From NCBI GenBank assembly GCA_025267735.1, contig CM046304.1, forward strand, positions 18,664,620-18,728,619: 64,000 nucleotides of DNA. The letters run 5' to 3'. Shown one piece after another: positions 1 to 12,600 of the stretch. Each line of letters opens with the position of its first letter. The first letter of the stretch is position 1. A program made the position numbers and the translations under genes. This DNA is from Mactra quadrangularis. Lineage: Eukaryota > Mollusca > Bivalvia > Venerida > Mactridae. The notes below the pieces were generated by a model. The model saw only the letters and a program-made list of their open reading frames with translations. It was not told the DNA's origin and did not search any database.

Positions 1-1540
1 CTCGATATAAATATGGAACTTTTTCTTAAAAAAAACAAACGAGCATCTGCAATTTTTGGGAATCAACAAAAAATTGCATGACGGCAGTAACAAAGGTGGT
101 CTTTATAGCAGAACTTTACTATCTAAGATAACATTAAAAAAATCTAGGGCCGGGGAAAAATTGTTGAATGTTGTTGAAAAATAAATATAAGATTTAGCTT
201 TATACAAATTAAAAGCAGAAAAATGAACAAATGCATAAGCAATAAATATAAAAATTTGCTCACAACAAAATAAACAACAGAAAAGCATGAACATTGACAA
301 ATGAAAATCTACAAAAGTAAGTAATCGGCCACCGATAGAAAACTTAATTTGGTTCCATTTTCCTTTGTTCAAGTTTTAAGTATAAATACTGACTTCAGTA
401 TTTTGAGAATAAGTTATTCTATGTAATTTATATGAAATCTGTCAATCTCAGTATTTTGAAAGAAGGTTTCAGAATTTTTTCAACTTCCATCCATGCATTT
501 TATCCTTGCTGAATCACCCTGTATGTTTCCATCTCAAAGCTTTAGCTCATACAACTTACTACATATCATCAGAGATAAAATTTATTACCTGAAGAAGGCT
601 AAAATCATCTAAACAAATGATGTTTGAAATTTTATATAATCATAATACAAAAGACAAAATCTACATAACAATGGCCTAAAATTGATAACTTCACTTCATC
701 ATATAAACAAAATATAAAATCATATAAAAACGTTAAAAAAGCAACAACAAAAAAATAAAAAAGCAACAAAAATAATAAAAAGCAACGTAAATAATAATTA
801 AGGCATAAATTAAAAAACAGTAACAATGACACCATGAGATTTATTAGTCTGTGATTTGTAAGTAATAAATAAAATAAAACTCCAACTAAAACCTTTATAT
901 AACATAATCATTAACATAATTCAATCAAGCACCATCAACAATTCAAATAATTTCACACTTATGTAATATTAGCTTTTCTTAGTCTGTATGAGCTAGGCAG
1001 TGGTAAGGTTAATCAGTTAATATTTTACTTTCATATAGTAAACATATGCTTCGTATTCTTTCATTAAAATAGAGCAACTTCTATAATGTTACAACTTCAT
1101 TAAATACCAGGTAAATAATATAATGTTCAAAACATTCGCTAGTCTTCATTCATAATTTCATAAGATTTCCTTAATCAGTTTAAAATTTAGCCATTGGACC
1201 ATAAACTGAGTCAAGGGAAATAGTGGACAGTTATCTGGTTTTTTTTTTAGTCATAATTTTCCCAATTCAATACAAAATATTATTTGTAGTAGTAAATCTA
1301 ATTTAGGGTATATTATTAAATCAGCCTGATCAGACTTTTGCCATAAACTTGTTACTCGAAACCCTAAGTTAGGTTGTTTGGGACTATACTAGGACTTAAT
1401 GTCGAGCCCTGCATTCAGTTAAAACACAATAGAGCTTACAACTCATTCAATTACAAACACTAAGATAAGATATATTTTGTATGGTGACGTCATTATTGAA
1501 CAACCAATGTTTAATGCACAGTAAAGATTGTACACAGTCA
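1..1540. other. 3' flank of the PHF21A-like gene, no coding exon seen
   Basis: AT-rich sequence downstream (minus strand) of the PHF21A-like stop codon; it probably holds that gene's 3' UTR. TTTATT, the complement of the AATAAA signal, occurs at 841-846 and 581-586 and either could be the poly(A) signal, but nothing decides. I see no conserved reading frame on either strand. Confidence 0.4.
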
Positions 1541-4500
1541 CTAAGAGGATTGTATAACTTTCATAAAGTTTTTCAAATTCTCCACAGATTGTTTAGCTTT
1601 CACATTGATGTCTAACAAATCTTGTCGCTTAACACCTTGACGCTGAAATAAGAATGAGAGAAAAATCATACAATATGTAATTTACCATTTATTTGAATTT
1701 ACCATGTTTATCAACTCTCATACAGGGTTACAGTTTCCCCATTCTCAGACAGGGGCCACATGGATCCCAGATAGGTTAATTAAAGGGTGCCAGCTTTGAT
1801 GTTAGAAGCCCACTTTGAACTTGACCACAATACAACACAACCAACATTTAAACTTATACTAAGGTAGGGGATTCCAAAGAGCTATAAACTTTCACAGACA
1901 GAAAATTTTAGACAGACAGACGGCCTGCCAGGCAGACAGATTAATTTTGTTCTAAAATGTGAGGATAAACGTGGCAATTACATTAAAACACACATAATAT
2001 AACAACACATACAGATTAAAATGGCCATGTTATGCAACATTATCTTGAAAGGATGACACAAAAAAGGTAAATAAATACCCTTATTTCCATTGTGGTCCTT
2101 TGATATTGAGTTGCGTGACATAGGAAGAATTATGAAATTTAAATAAACAGTTATAAATAATATTATATTATATCACAGGGTCATATGCAGCTTAGGTACA
2201 GGGCAGCATTCTGTATGTTACAACCACATGTACCTGTCAAATCTATCCAGTGTAATGTCCAGTAATATTGTCAGAAGCCTAGTAAGTGACATAATTAGGC
2301 AGGATACAAGTTCTTCTTTCTTCCTTAAATGAATAATATGCTGCAAGCAATGAGTATTCTGATTTCACTCTACAGTAAGATATTTTATCATAGAAACATC
2401 ACTATATTAATTATATATATAATTATACAATGATACAAGCCTACTTACTGATAATATTTCATTTAACTGTTTAGTTCTATTTTCAAGATGAGTTTTTTCC
2501 TGCAGTAATTCTGTACTTCTTTTTAATAATTTTCTTTTCTCTTCTTCTTTGGCTACAGGTATACAGAAAATATCAAAATAGACATACAACTTGGTTAAGT
2601 AAAAACAGTACTACCTCTCTTGAACAACATCCACAGGGAGGAACAAAAAAAGTTGATGTTCAGAAGCTGTAGTCTGCTGAGGTTAAATACAAATACAATT
2701 ATGCCTAAGGAAAATATCAAAAGCTGTTGTTATGAAGAGGATTAGTTCTTTCAAGGTCCTTTCTGCAGAGGTTATACTGTATGTACTATAATTAAAACAT
2801 TAAGTCTGGTTGGATTCAAAGGCAACTAGCACAGTTCGGAGACAAAGATACTTTATATTCCAGTACATATAAGGTATATTACACATAAAGTAGTTTTTTT
2901 ACTCAAATTTATACCCAGCTTTGCTTTCACCTTTATGACAGCGAGAAAAATATTTTTAAAGACTAATGATATGGCAAAACATGTAAAAAATACTGAATAG
3001 AAAGGGAATATGATCCCTTACAACAATAATTTACAAAATCTGCAATAAAGCTGACTGGATTACCTCCCTTACAAAACAACACTAAACCTACCTGTTTTAT
3101 TTGATATATAAGAATTTACAGCAGATAATGATGATGAATTCCCAGAGTTACATGATGATTCCTACAATAGAAAGAAATACAGCATCCATCAAAAGTTTGG
3201 AGACAAAAGAAATTTACTACAATTCATCGATTTTGATGATTTTTTTGTAGAATCATTATGATAATATAATAAAGAATGGTTTGTCAAAAATAATTACATG
3301 TATAATGATAACCAAAAAATAAAGCAAAACTAAAAAGCATTTTAAAATAAACAGTTTTTAGATAAAAGCTATTCAGTAGGCCTACAAAGTGAAAAAGACA
3401 CCAAACTGTTGTAACTAAAAACTTTCACACATGAATGAGGTAAGTATGGTCGTAAAATTAATTAAAGGTTTGTTTATAAAATAGTCAAGTCCACTTTATT
3501 TATAGCGTGTAAGAAATGCAAATTTTGCAGCCAACATTATATGAGATAAGTATGTAATAAAGTATTGATACCTGACAAGATGGACATTTCCAAGTACCAT
3601 GAGGTATAGTCTGTAATGGTGGTACCAGACATAATAAATGATATGAAAGATTACATGTATCACATAATATCATCTGTCCACATAAACCACATATGTGACA
3701 TAATGCTTCTGTGGGCTGAAAATAACCAATTTACATTGTTATAAAAAGGATAACATCATTTCTGCTAGATTTATTTCTAAAGGTCTTAAAAATGTAAAAA
3801 TCTCTTGGTCCAAGAGTCTTGGAAAATGTATAATGCTGTATTATACTGAATAGTTGTTCATTTTCTAATAATTTTAAATATCCTGTTGCTTTTATTTTGA
3901 AGATTGTCAGTATTATTATTATTATTATTATATACGGCATTTGTACAGTGCTCTTTTCATATTAAATATATGTTCAAAAGCCCTACATATACATATATTT
4001 TGTCTTTGACGTAAAATATCTTGATGTAGCTGATCGCAACTTAACAACATAACTTAAAATTATACACAGTTAAAAAGTTTTTAGGGCAACAAAACCATAG
4101 ATTACTGAACAAACTTTGTTACATGAGAAATTAGGGTGACTGTATAAAAACTTACTTGATTTTCTTTAGTATTATTACACTGTATATCACATGTTGTATT
4201 TAATACAGGACTAGATGTTATAGTTGTTGTTGATGAACTGTTTGATGTTGTTAATGCTTCTAACCTCATTATGGCAGGTTTAGCTGTAATATATGTATTA
4301 AACAAATAAAACATGGCCTTTACACTCAACACTTACTTTTTACTATAGATCCCATAGGAATTCCTACACAGTTATTCAGAGATTCCTCCTAAGCCAGTCT
4401 ATGAAATTAGTGGGTGTCCAGTTGCCCGGGACAACCACTATTTAGTTCGGACAAACACCTATTTCTATTGGGCAATCAAAATTCAGCAAATGAGATATAG

Positions 4501-7500
4501 TACTTGCTCTAAAATGATCTGTGCAGACAACCACTTTATTATCCCAATTTCTTAGACTGTAACTTTTGATACAGATCTGCAATCATAATTTGTGATCATG
4601 GCATTTTAAATTCAGAGAGAAAATGCCAATTTCTCAAGAGTCCTGTGGGAATCCCCAGCTAAGAATCACCAGCATTTTTACTAAGTATTTAGGATCCTCG
4701 GAATCCCAGGATATAGTTAGTGTCAATCTCTGTGCTCAGGAGTGTGGAAGTTCCCATACCTACCACTTGTCTAATGGACAAAAATTGCTTTAAATGGCTT
4801 CAATTGAGATAAATGCAGTTTTATAATCGCCATGAACTCCAATTTAACTAACAAACATTCTAAATGTGTCACATTTTTATGTCACTTAATTTCTTTTATG
4901 CATAGCTTAATTTCTGCTGACCAATGTCATACTAAGGGCCTCAAAAAACTTTGTTTAGTAAATCACTAAAACATAATCATTTTTCAGTTTACAAGGCATA
5001 ACCAGTTAAAGGTTAATACCCTAAAAACCACTGATCAATGAAGAGGAATATAACTTTTTCACTTAAAGATAAAATGTTAAAGATAAAATCATAATAAACA
5101 ATCTTGAGACTTACGTTTGGATTTTTTAGCACCAAAATATTCACTAGCTAGATAATTTGACAGTCTGGGTCTTCTCTACAATAAATAACATGTTATTTGT
5201 ACAATTTAATAATCTATCATTTACAAAATAAGGAATCAAGTAAATGTCAGTTGGTAAATTTAAGGATGATAAAGGATTAACCACTTTTGAATACTGGTAC
5301 CCTAAGCATATCTTCATATGGCTTTGTGCACTGGAACCCTTCTTAAACCATAACAAACAAGTATGTGATATCAAATTTAGGGTACCAGGGGGCTAAGTGC
5401 TAGCTAGAAATATGCTAAGGCAACTCGCCCTTGGTAAATAAAAAGTAAATTTTTTTGTGAGGCTAACCGCTTAGACAGCAAAAACGATTTTCTAAATCTG
5501 TTCAAGAAAACGAAATTGAGATCTCATGATGAAGCGAAATTTCATGCTAGTAATTCATTATTATTTTATTATTAATTCCCACGACGACCCTTAGCATAAT
5601 TCAGGATAACTCTGGCTGATATTGTATCTTAAATGCATTTACGACAAATTTGCATCATTTATTGAATCCATTGGGCATGCCTAGAAACATAGAAAGTTGC
5701 CTATCACAATTGGTCCAAGTATGTTCTGAAACCACTACATAAGAAGTAATGTACAAGGATTCATTAACCATAAGTTCATACCTCAAGTTCAAAGCCATAA
5801 GCAAAATTTGGATTATTTGTACTTTTTCTTTTCCTCTCTGATCTTTTGCCTGATGTATCTGAAATTTAATCCATGTTACAACATTACTGATTTTCATAGA
5901 TGAATCATTCATTAAAATGACAAACACTGCAGCCAACATACTCCAGTGCTTGACATTACTTTTTAAAGTAGGTGGCCGGGCTAGACAACCAGCTTTTTAT
6001 TTCACTTGCCCTAACCAAATGTTTAGTAGCAGCAGTTAGTAGCCCAAACCTAAATTAAGGTTGTCAGGGGCAATCGGAAGAAATTAAATGTTGTGCCTGT
6101 TTGTTTAAACACCATACAAAAACCATTCTCAGTTTCCTTCAGCAAAACCCCTTTCCCCCAAGGATACAGGAAATGGTCTATATCAATCCATATTACTGCC
6201 AAGTTTAAGGCTTTACTACTGTAGTAAATTATTTGTGATAGCATGATCCATTTTTTTTTCAAAATTGCATTTGTTCAAGAACTTTTTGAGAACATTGTAA
6301 TATTCATAAAGTTGTTTATATGAATGAATTATATCTATACAAAATAATAAAACCATACCTCTAACTGAATCAGGTGGTACCAAGTCTATACAAGCCATAA
6401 AATCTAGTTTCTGTAATGATAAAAAGTCAATATGTACCATTAATATAATTAATATAATTAATATAAAGTTTACCTCAACACCATAATAGTCAGGCAGAAT
6501 CATGACCTAACCTAGATTTGAATAGCATAGAAAATGTTAATGGTGTTTTTGAATTATGGGATGTAGTAGATATGAAATCTGGCAGTTGCGTGTCAAGTAA
6601 TATAAAGCATCTGAATTATGGAATTTCAAGAACTTAAAGATCCAACTATCAGAATAAAAGTCTTCACAGGAAGGTACTTTTGTATTCAGGTTTAAATAAA
6701 TACTGAAACCTCAAGTAAAAGAACAATCATGGCATCTTTCACCCACTACAAACTTTTTCAATAACAATTTAATTCTATGTCAAAAGAACAATTCAATATA
6801 TTTTTCATGCATTTCAGCAATGATGTACAACATAACTTTGTACAGTTCCAATGCATGCAGATAGAAAAAAAAAACTTGAGATCTATATCTAACTCATATA
6901 AACCATACTGTAACTTACCTTCTTAAATTCTTTAGCTTTATCAGTATCACAAGATTGTTCCTTCATTTTTTTATCATCACATATTGGTGAGACTTTAACT
7001 TTAGGTTTTAATACATCTACACTTTCCTAAAAAATATAAAATCAAACAGTAAAATATAATACATCCTTCTAGGCAAAATGATATGCATTTATTATGAAAC
7101 AATATCAAAGAAAGCTTCTCTTCCAGGTAAAATCATACATTATCCAACTACATGTATATTATAGCAAATTTTACTTGCCATTTCACATACATGAGACATT
7201 GATCACACATAATACTGTTCAGCTTTGTCTCAAATTATCCTAAACAACCTAAATCTACTACAGAATTTTTCCACGAAGACAGTAAGCAATAAAATATAAA
7301 CCTGTGTTTTAGTAGAGTTTTTCTCAACAGTATTTTGATAGTTAGGTACACGTAGTGGTGACTTTGACACATTACTGTCACCTGGTTGATCATTGTCTGC
7401 TTCTTTATTAACATTCTGAAATATAGAACCAATAACAAATATTCTACATTTAGTTTATACTAATTTATTTTAGCTTCATTGTGAAATAAGTTCTCACGAG

Positions 7501-9130
7501 ATCCAGATCCCTCAGTTCTGAGATGATAGGATAAAGTTCCTTGCTCAAGGAAACAACAGAGTAGGTTTTGGGTGTGATTTGAACCAAAGTGGAACCAGTC
7601 TGTAGTGTATATGTTATAACAGAGTACATGATGAACAAGTAAATAAACATATGTGCTGTTCTGTTCTAACGTTGTTACCACTCGACCATGCTAACTGGCT
7701 CCATTAAGAACTCCAACAGGTGGGCAAATGGGTGCATCTGAGTCCAATTTCATTCAATAGCTACATTGGAATAAGTCAGAGATTAAGCCATTACAAGATT
7801 TAAATGTCCAGCACAGTTTTAGCTATAGGGCAATTGGGCCCCACAAAAACATGGAATATAATAAACAAAGAACAAACCTGCTTTTCTTGTTGCTTCATAT
7901 CATTAATTTGTCTATCAATTAAATCTTTACGTAGATTCTGAACAACCAGTTTCTGGACAAAGAAACAAAATTCACAAGACAATTCTTTAATGTATTGCAA
8001 AAAAAATTAAAATCATCAAAATTGTAACATCATCATTCTTGATTACTTACTTATTTATATACTAAATAAATTTTGGCTAGATTGTTAAACAAGTTCTTAC
8101 AACTTAAATTAATCACTTTCAAATCCGCTTCCTCAGTTCCTGGTCCCCCAGTACTTGATCGAGCTAATAGGATAAAGTTTCCAACTAATGCAGAGCTGGC
8201 TATCCAATTATTACCAGTCAAACATAGTAACTGCTTGGCCACACCCACTCCTATTATACTTAAAAACCATATCAAAGGCAATTACAGTTAAAATTAAATA
8301 ATCACATTTTATAACATGCAAAACAAGCCATTATTCATTGAACTTAATAACGCAACGTAAAAAAAATCCAAATATTTCCAGCATCCTGAAGTCATAATGA
8401 AACTAACCAAATCATACACCAATAGTGAAACACAAAAGTTTTCTTTGATCAGCTGTTATCTATTATGACAATTACCTGTTTTTGACTCATTTTCATGATC
8501 TCCATTTGTATATTCTGTAACTGTTGCTTTAGATTCCCATCCTTGAATAAAGAAATCTTTAGATAAAAGAAGACTTGACCATCAACTACTCACAGAAACT
8601 TTTATTTAAGTAAAATAGACATAGCAATTAACTGAAAAGATGTTAGCAAGCAAAATCTATTAATAGTATTTGTGGTCATGTTTTCAGAAAAACAAAATGC
8701 AGCTAATCATATACTTGATGGGGTTTAGAACCCGTTGTCATTCAAAAAATCACACAAAGTTTACAGCTGCCCTTTTGGTACTCAAGACATCAAACAAGTT
8801 TTTTTGTTAATTAGATCTATTTATTCAACATTGAACATCAGTGTATGATAATTACCTGAGGCTGTGACTGCAACTTGGTCACTAGACTCTGAAATGGAAT
8901 TAAACAAAAGTTACAAAAACATAGGTTTGAGTAAATTTTGTGTAAAATCAGGGAAAATTGGTCATACTTTATTGTACACATAAGAACGATCAATAAAATA
9001 CATCTGCTTATTAAAAATCAATACGAAGATAAATGAAGAAAAGTTTATCAACTTTTCATTGATCTACCTGATGCTTCTGAATGGCTGTCTTTAAACATGA
9101 CTGTAATTCATCTAATTCTGCACGAGACAT
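1541..9130 (-). CDS. PHF21A: PHF21A/BHC80-like PHD-finger protein, 14 coding exons, 398 aa
   Basis: In vertebrates PHF21A (BHC80) is a nuclear subunit of the LSD1-CoREST-HDAC repressor complex whose PHD finger reads unmethylated H3K4. Exons (minus, high to low): 9130-9068, 8888-8856, 8541-8476, 7952-7878, 7415-7302, 7026-6919, 6410-6359, 5858-5782, 5175-5115, 4283-4156, 3715-3572, 3161-3092, 2552-2449, 1642-1541. All have GT-AG borders and compatible phases; the total is 1197 nt. Residues 1-86 resemble the family's N-terminal coiled coil. The segment with LDFMACIDLV then SERKRKS matches the conserved block before the PHD. The PHD is at 260-307 (C265, C268, C277, C280, H285, C288, C303, C306). 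The C-terminal coiled coil starts with AKEEEKRKLL (about 331-398). It is shorter than the human protein (over 600 aa), mostly because the central low-complexity region is reduced. Start chosen: the ATG at 9130 opens the conserved coiled coil. Minor extra exons cannot be excluded. Confidence 0.93.
3572..3715 (-). other. PHF21A: PHD-finger exon of the PHF21A-like gene
   Basis: One 144-nt exon holds the whole C4HC3 zinc-binding set. Where human BHC80 has Asp just ahead of Phe and the first Cys, and Met just ahead of the third Cys, this protein has Ala263 and Leu276. Alignment was done by eye. Confidence 0.9.
7468..7700 (-). repeat. tRNA-related SINE, family D, in PHF21A intron
   Basis: Read on the minus strand, a tRNA-like head with a GGTCGAGTGGTAACAA A-box-like stretch near 7690 is followed by a body shared with 48070-48231 (CTTGCTCAAGG on the plus strand). 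The left edge resembles 8066 and 61012 (ATTTTAGCT-like start, then AAGTTCT(T/C)AC). Boundaries are approximate. Confidence 0.5.
8066..8265 (-). repeat. Diverged family D repeat in PHF21A intron
   Basis: Shares the AACAAGTTCTTACAACTT start and the AGGATAAAGTTTCC block with the copy at 7468-7700 and the start with a fragment at 61012-61055. Short ORFs on both strands here (8051-8281 and 8073-8291) are by-products. Confidence 0.45.
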
Positions 9131-9683
9131 CGTGTAGGCGACAAGAATAATACACAAAAGTCTAACACTAAAACAAACAACTTTTAGGAAAGTGTAACTT
9201 TTGTCTCTGAAGCAATCTTCATCTATATATTCATCCGCCGCGCAGTATTTATTTCAAGGGTAAAACTGAATTTATCAACACAAAATTGACCATACGTAGT
9301 TTTATTGAACAAAAGTAATAATTTGGGCTTACTATTACAACATTTTTTGCATTTTAAGTAAGTTTTACTCACTGTGTATTAGAACTACTTTGTTTTGTTC
9401 GAAGTGAAAATACGTTAGTGAGCCGGTTTAAATTTCCCGGATGTAAGTGTGCGATGTACAAAATTTAGAATTTCATGAAACTTTTGTCAATTCCGTTTAA
9501 AGTACTGAGTGTCTGCCTGTAGTAACGCCAGTTTCTGAAAGATAAACTATAAGTGACTTTATGTACACTGTCTCAAATGTAGACACATTTCGCATATGTT
9601 GTAAATCCGACTTCCTTTTATTTTTTCAGTACCCCACCCACTGGTTTTCAGTTAAAGAATTATTCATAAGCTACTTAGTTATA
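9131..9683. promoter_or_regulatory. Shared bidirectional promoter region of PHF21A-like and NUP50-like genes
   Basis: The two start codons face away from each other across 553 bp. The interval is locally richer in CpG than its surroundings (CCGCCGCGC at 9236-9244) and has an ETS-like CCGGATGTAAG at 9438-9448. A pyrimidine tract ending in CAG near 9628 could be an acceptor for a noncoding NUP50 exon, with the ATG at 9684 in the second exon. No TATA box is obvious. TSS positions are inferred, not seen. Confidence 0.6.
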
Positions 9684-12600
9684 ATGTCGAAACGAGGGGC
9701 AACAACAGAACTTACTGATAGAAATTGGGATGCAGAAGATGAACCAGAAGAGGTAAATATCCACTGTAGTCTTATAACTTAGTCTTTAAAAGACATGTCA
9801 TTTCCTAGGTCCTGCAGCACAGAAACGAAAGCACTATCAATCATACAATGGGCTCTTCCTTGTGTGACTTGGCTCTTGCAAGTCATTTTGGATAGAATCT
9901 AGTTTAGCGGACTCCGGATGTTTGGTGCATTCTAAAGCTATTGCACATGCTCGAACATTGCGTTTACATTTTTTTTTATTTATTTCTTAAATGAATTATT
10001 TTCAATTACTACTTTAAAATGGTGTGTGGGCAGCAGCCCACATAATAACACAAAATTAGCGGCACTTACCTTCACGCGTCTTCTCTTAGAAACATCACGC
10101 TGCGCATGCAAATTTATATTTACTAAAAATTACTTCCAATGTCCGCTAAACTAGAATGTGTTCTGGCATTTCATGTTCAAACTCTATGCTCTTTGGCATT
10201 TTACCTATGGCATTTTTTCCACTTAAGGTATGGCACATTTACCTATGGCATTTTCACCTCTGACATTCTTGTATATATACCTGCATGTATTTATCTAAAT
10301 GACTTATGTACACTAAATTTTGAACTCAAAACTTGCACTGTACTGTCTGTAGGCACTTGAATACCCATGGTGAAATCATTAACTGCTATTTCAGTGTTTG
10401 ACTTCCAAGTTCAATGAAGCATGGAGATTTGGGGTACACAATTTTGAATGATATTGTAATTAACTGAAGTATTTATTTATATTTTTAAGGCTGGTGAGTT
10501 CGCAAGAGCTAGTGACAATGCTATGAAGGGAAGACAGATTATTCGTGCTAAAAGGAAAAATACTGCATCTGATGGTGTAAGTCAAATTACATTGATATTA
10601 GTACAGATTTCCAAATTTTGGTAGTTCCTTTTCTATATTTATTGTCTTGATACAAATAAGTATTTTTTCTGGAACTACCTTCTTTTAGATTCCTTCTGAT
10701 GCCGTGAATGAATGTGGTTGGCTGAAATTGTTATTCTGCAGTACTTGGTTCCCGTTAAACAGAGGTGTTATTGCTGTAGTTACTCATTTTATTTTTTTCC
10801 TAGTTTTGAACGAAATCAATTAAAAAACATTATTGCACTGGTTTGTTAACATTGGTCAATAAGTGGAGCAAACTGGTAAAAACAGATTAACTGAGTATAA
10901 AACAGAATAACAACAGACTCTAATCTATGATGTGCTTCAAATAATGATACCTTGAAGATGTTGATAGAAGTAGCGTTTACATCTTCTTTCTTGAGGATGT
11001 TCCATGCAACTATTTATATGTGTATCTACATACTTGTTTATATTATAAAAACTATTTTATTTCTTCACAGGAGACCAAGTCAGCTTTTTCTGGGTTTGGT
11101 GGTTTTGCTTTTAAACCTCAACAGACAAGTACTCCAATGTTCGGGGCTGGTAGCTTTTTTAAAACTGAATCAAAAATATCACCTGCTGAGAAATTAGAAT
11201 CAATTAAAGAGAAGTTAGATACCAGTAAAGAACAAGACACTGCAAAGAGAAAGGGTGATGATGAAGACAGAGTGGATGAGGCATCACCTAGTATAAAACA
11301 GAAAGCTGAGCCCAACGGTAACGTTAGTGAACAGAACGGTTCTAGTAAAAACAATTACCTGTCAAATCTTAAAGCATTGAATATTAGTGTTCTAAACTGG
11401 ATCAAACAACATTTAGATAAAAATCCATATTGTATATTAACACCTATATTTAAAGACTATGAAAAACATCTTGGTGAACTAGAAAAAAACAAGGAAACAG
11501 ATGGAAGTGAAGGTTTGAAAAAAGAAGAATCAGGTAAATTTAATACTAAAATAGTGTTCCCATTTGTTGCTTGCCATTTTTACCCCGTTAAAGCCCGTTT
11601 TACCTTTTTTGTCGTCCGTTAAAAAGACATTGGCTAATAGAATCCAAATTTCAAAGGTCTACTTACACACAACTATGTATTGTAGCAATGGGTTAAAATG
11701 AAAAAAGAGCACATTTTCATGAAATTGATAAACTCTTCTTGCTCAAATCTAGTTTCACTAATCATGTGCTACTATTGTTTTAGTCTGTCATTAAGCTCAA
11801 TAATGATGGGAGTCCTTGGGGAATTTGACCAAGCTTGGACGGTTGACTGTCATTTACCAATTTGCAAGTCATTAGAATTAGTAAATATAATTTTTAAATG
11901 CAGACTAACTATCATCAGTCAATATTGGTTTTGAAAGGCCATGGATGTATCACCAAGGGCTGGGTAGTAGCTTGGCGTTTGAGCGTCGTGGGGGAATTTT
12001 GCTCAAGCCCTCGGCTGACAATCTTCTTTAGTTATTCAAGTTCCAAGTATGATTTAACCATATAATATAATATTCCTATCAAAGTATAATAACTCTGTCT
12101 GTATTTCCAATTTTATTATTATAGTAAAGTTCTTTGCAACAAATTCCAAGTATCACATATAGCATATAAAATAACAGTTTAAACAACACCAAAATTCTAA
12201 TAAGTTCTTAACGTAATTTCACTTTTTAAGTCTATATCAAAGTCTATCTCTATATTCATTCTATAAGTATTTTTAATATTTTATAAGAAATATATTTGGG
12301 GCGGGGTCAATAAAATTATCCAATGAAATTAATCAACCAATGAAAATTATACTTATGAATAATAACTAGTAAATTGATTAAGTAGGAAGTGTCAGGAAGT
12401 GAAACCTTTATCAATGAGATAATAAACAAACAGACTAGCATATGTCAAAATTTGAGACTGATTATCATAATGATAATTTAACAAAAGATTTAACCAGAAG
12501 CCATTTCAAACTGAGAATGTTTGTCACATCCTAGACATTATGTTAATTATTTATGTTGATAAAATTACTTGATAAGATAATATATAAAGATAATAATATA

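Noticed and set aside
11020..11622. 200-codon ORF as a stand-alone gene
   Set aside because: Its central part is NUP50 exon 3; the two ends are intron read-through.
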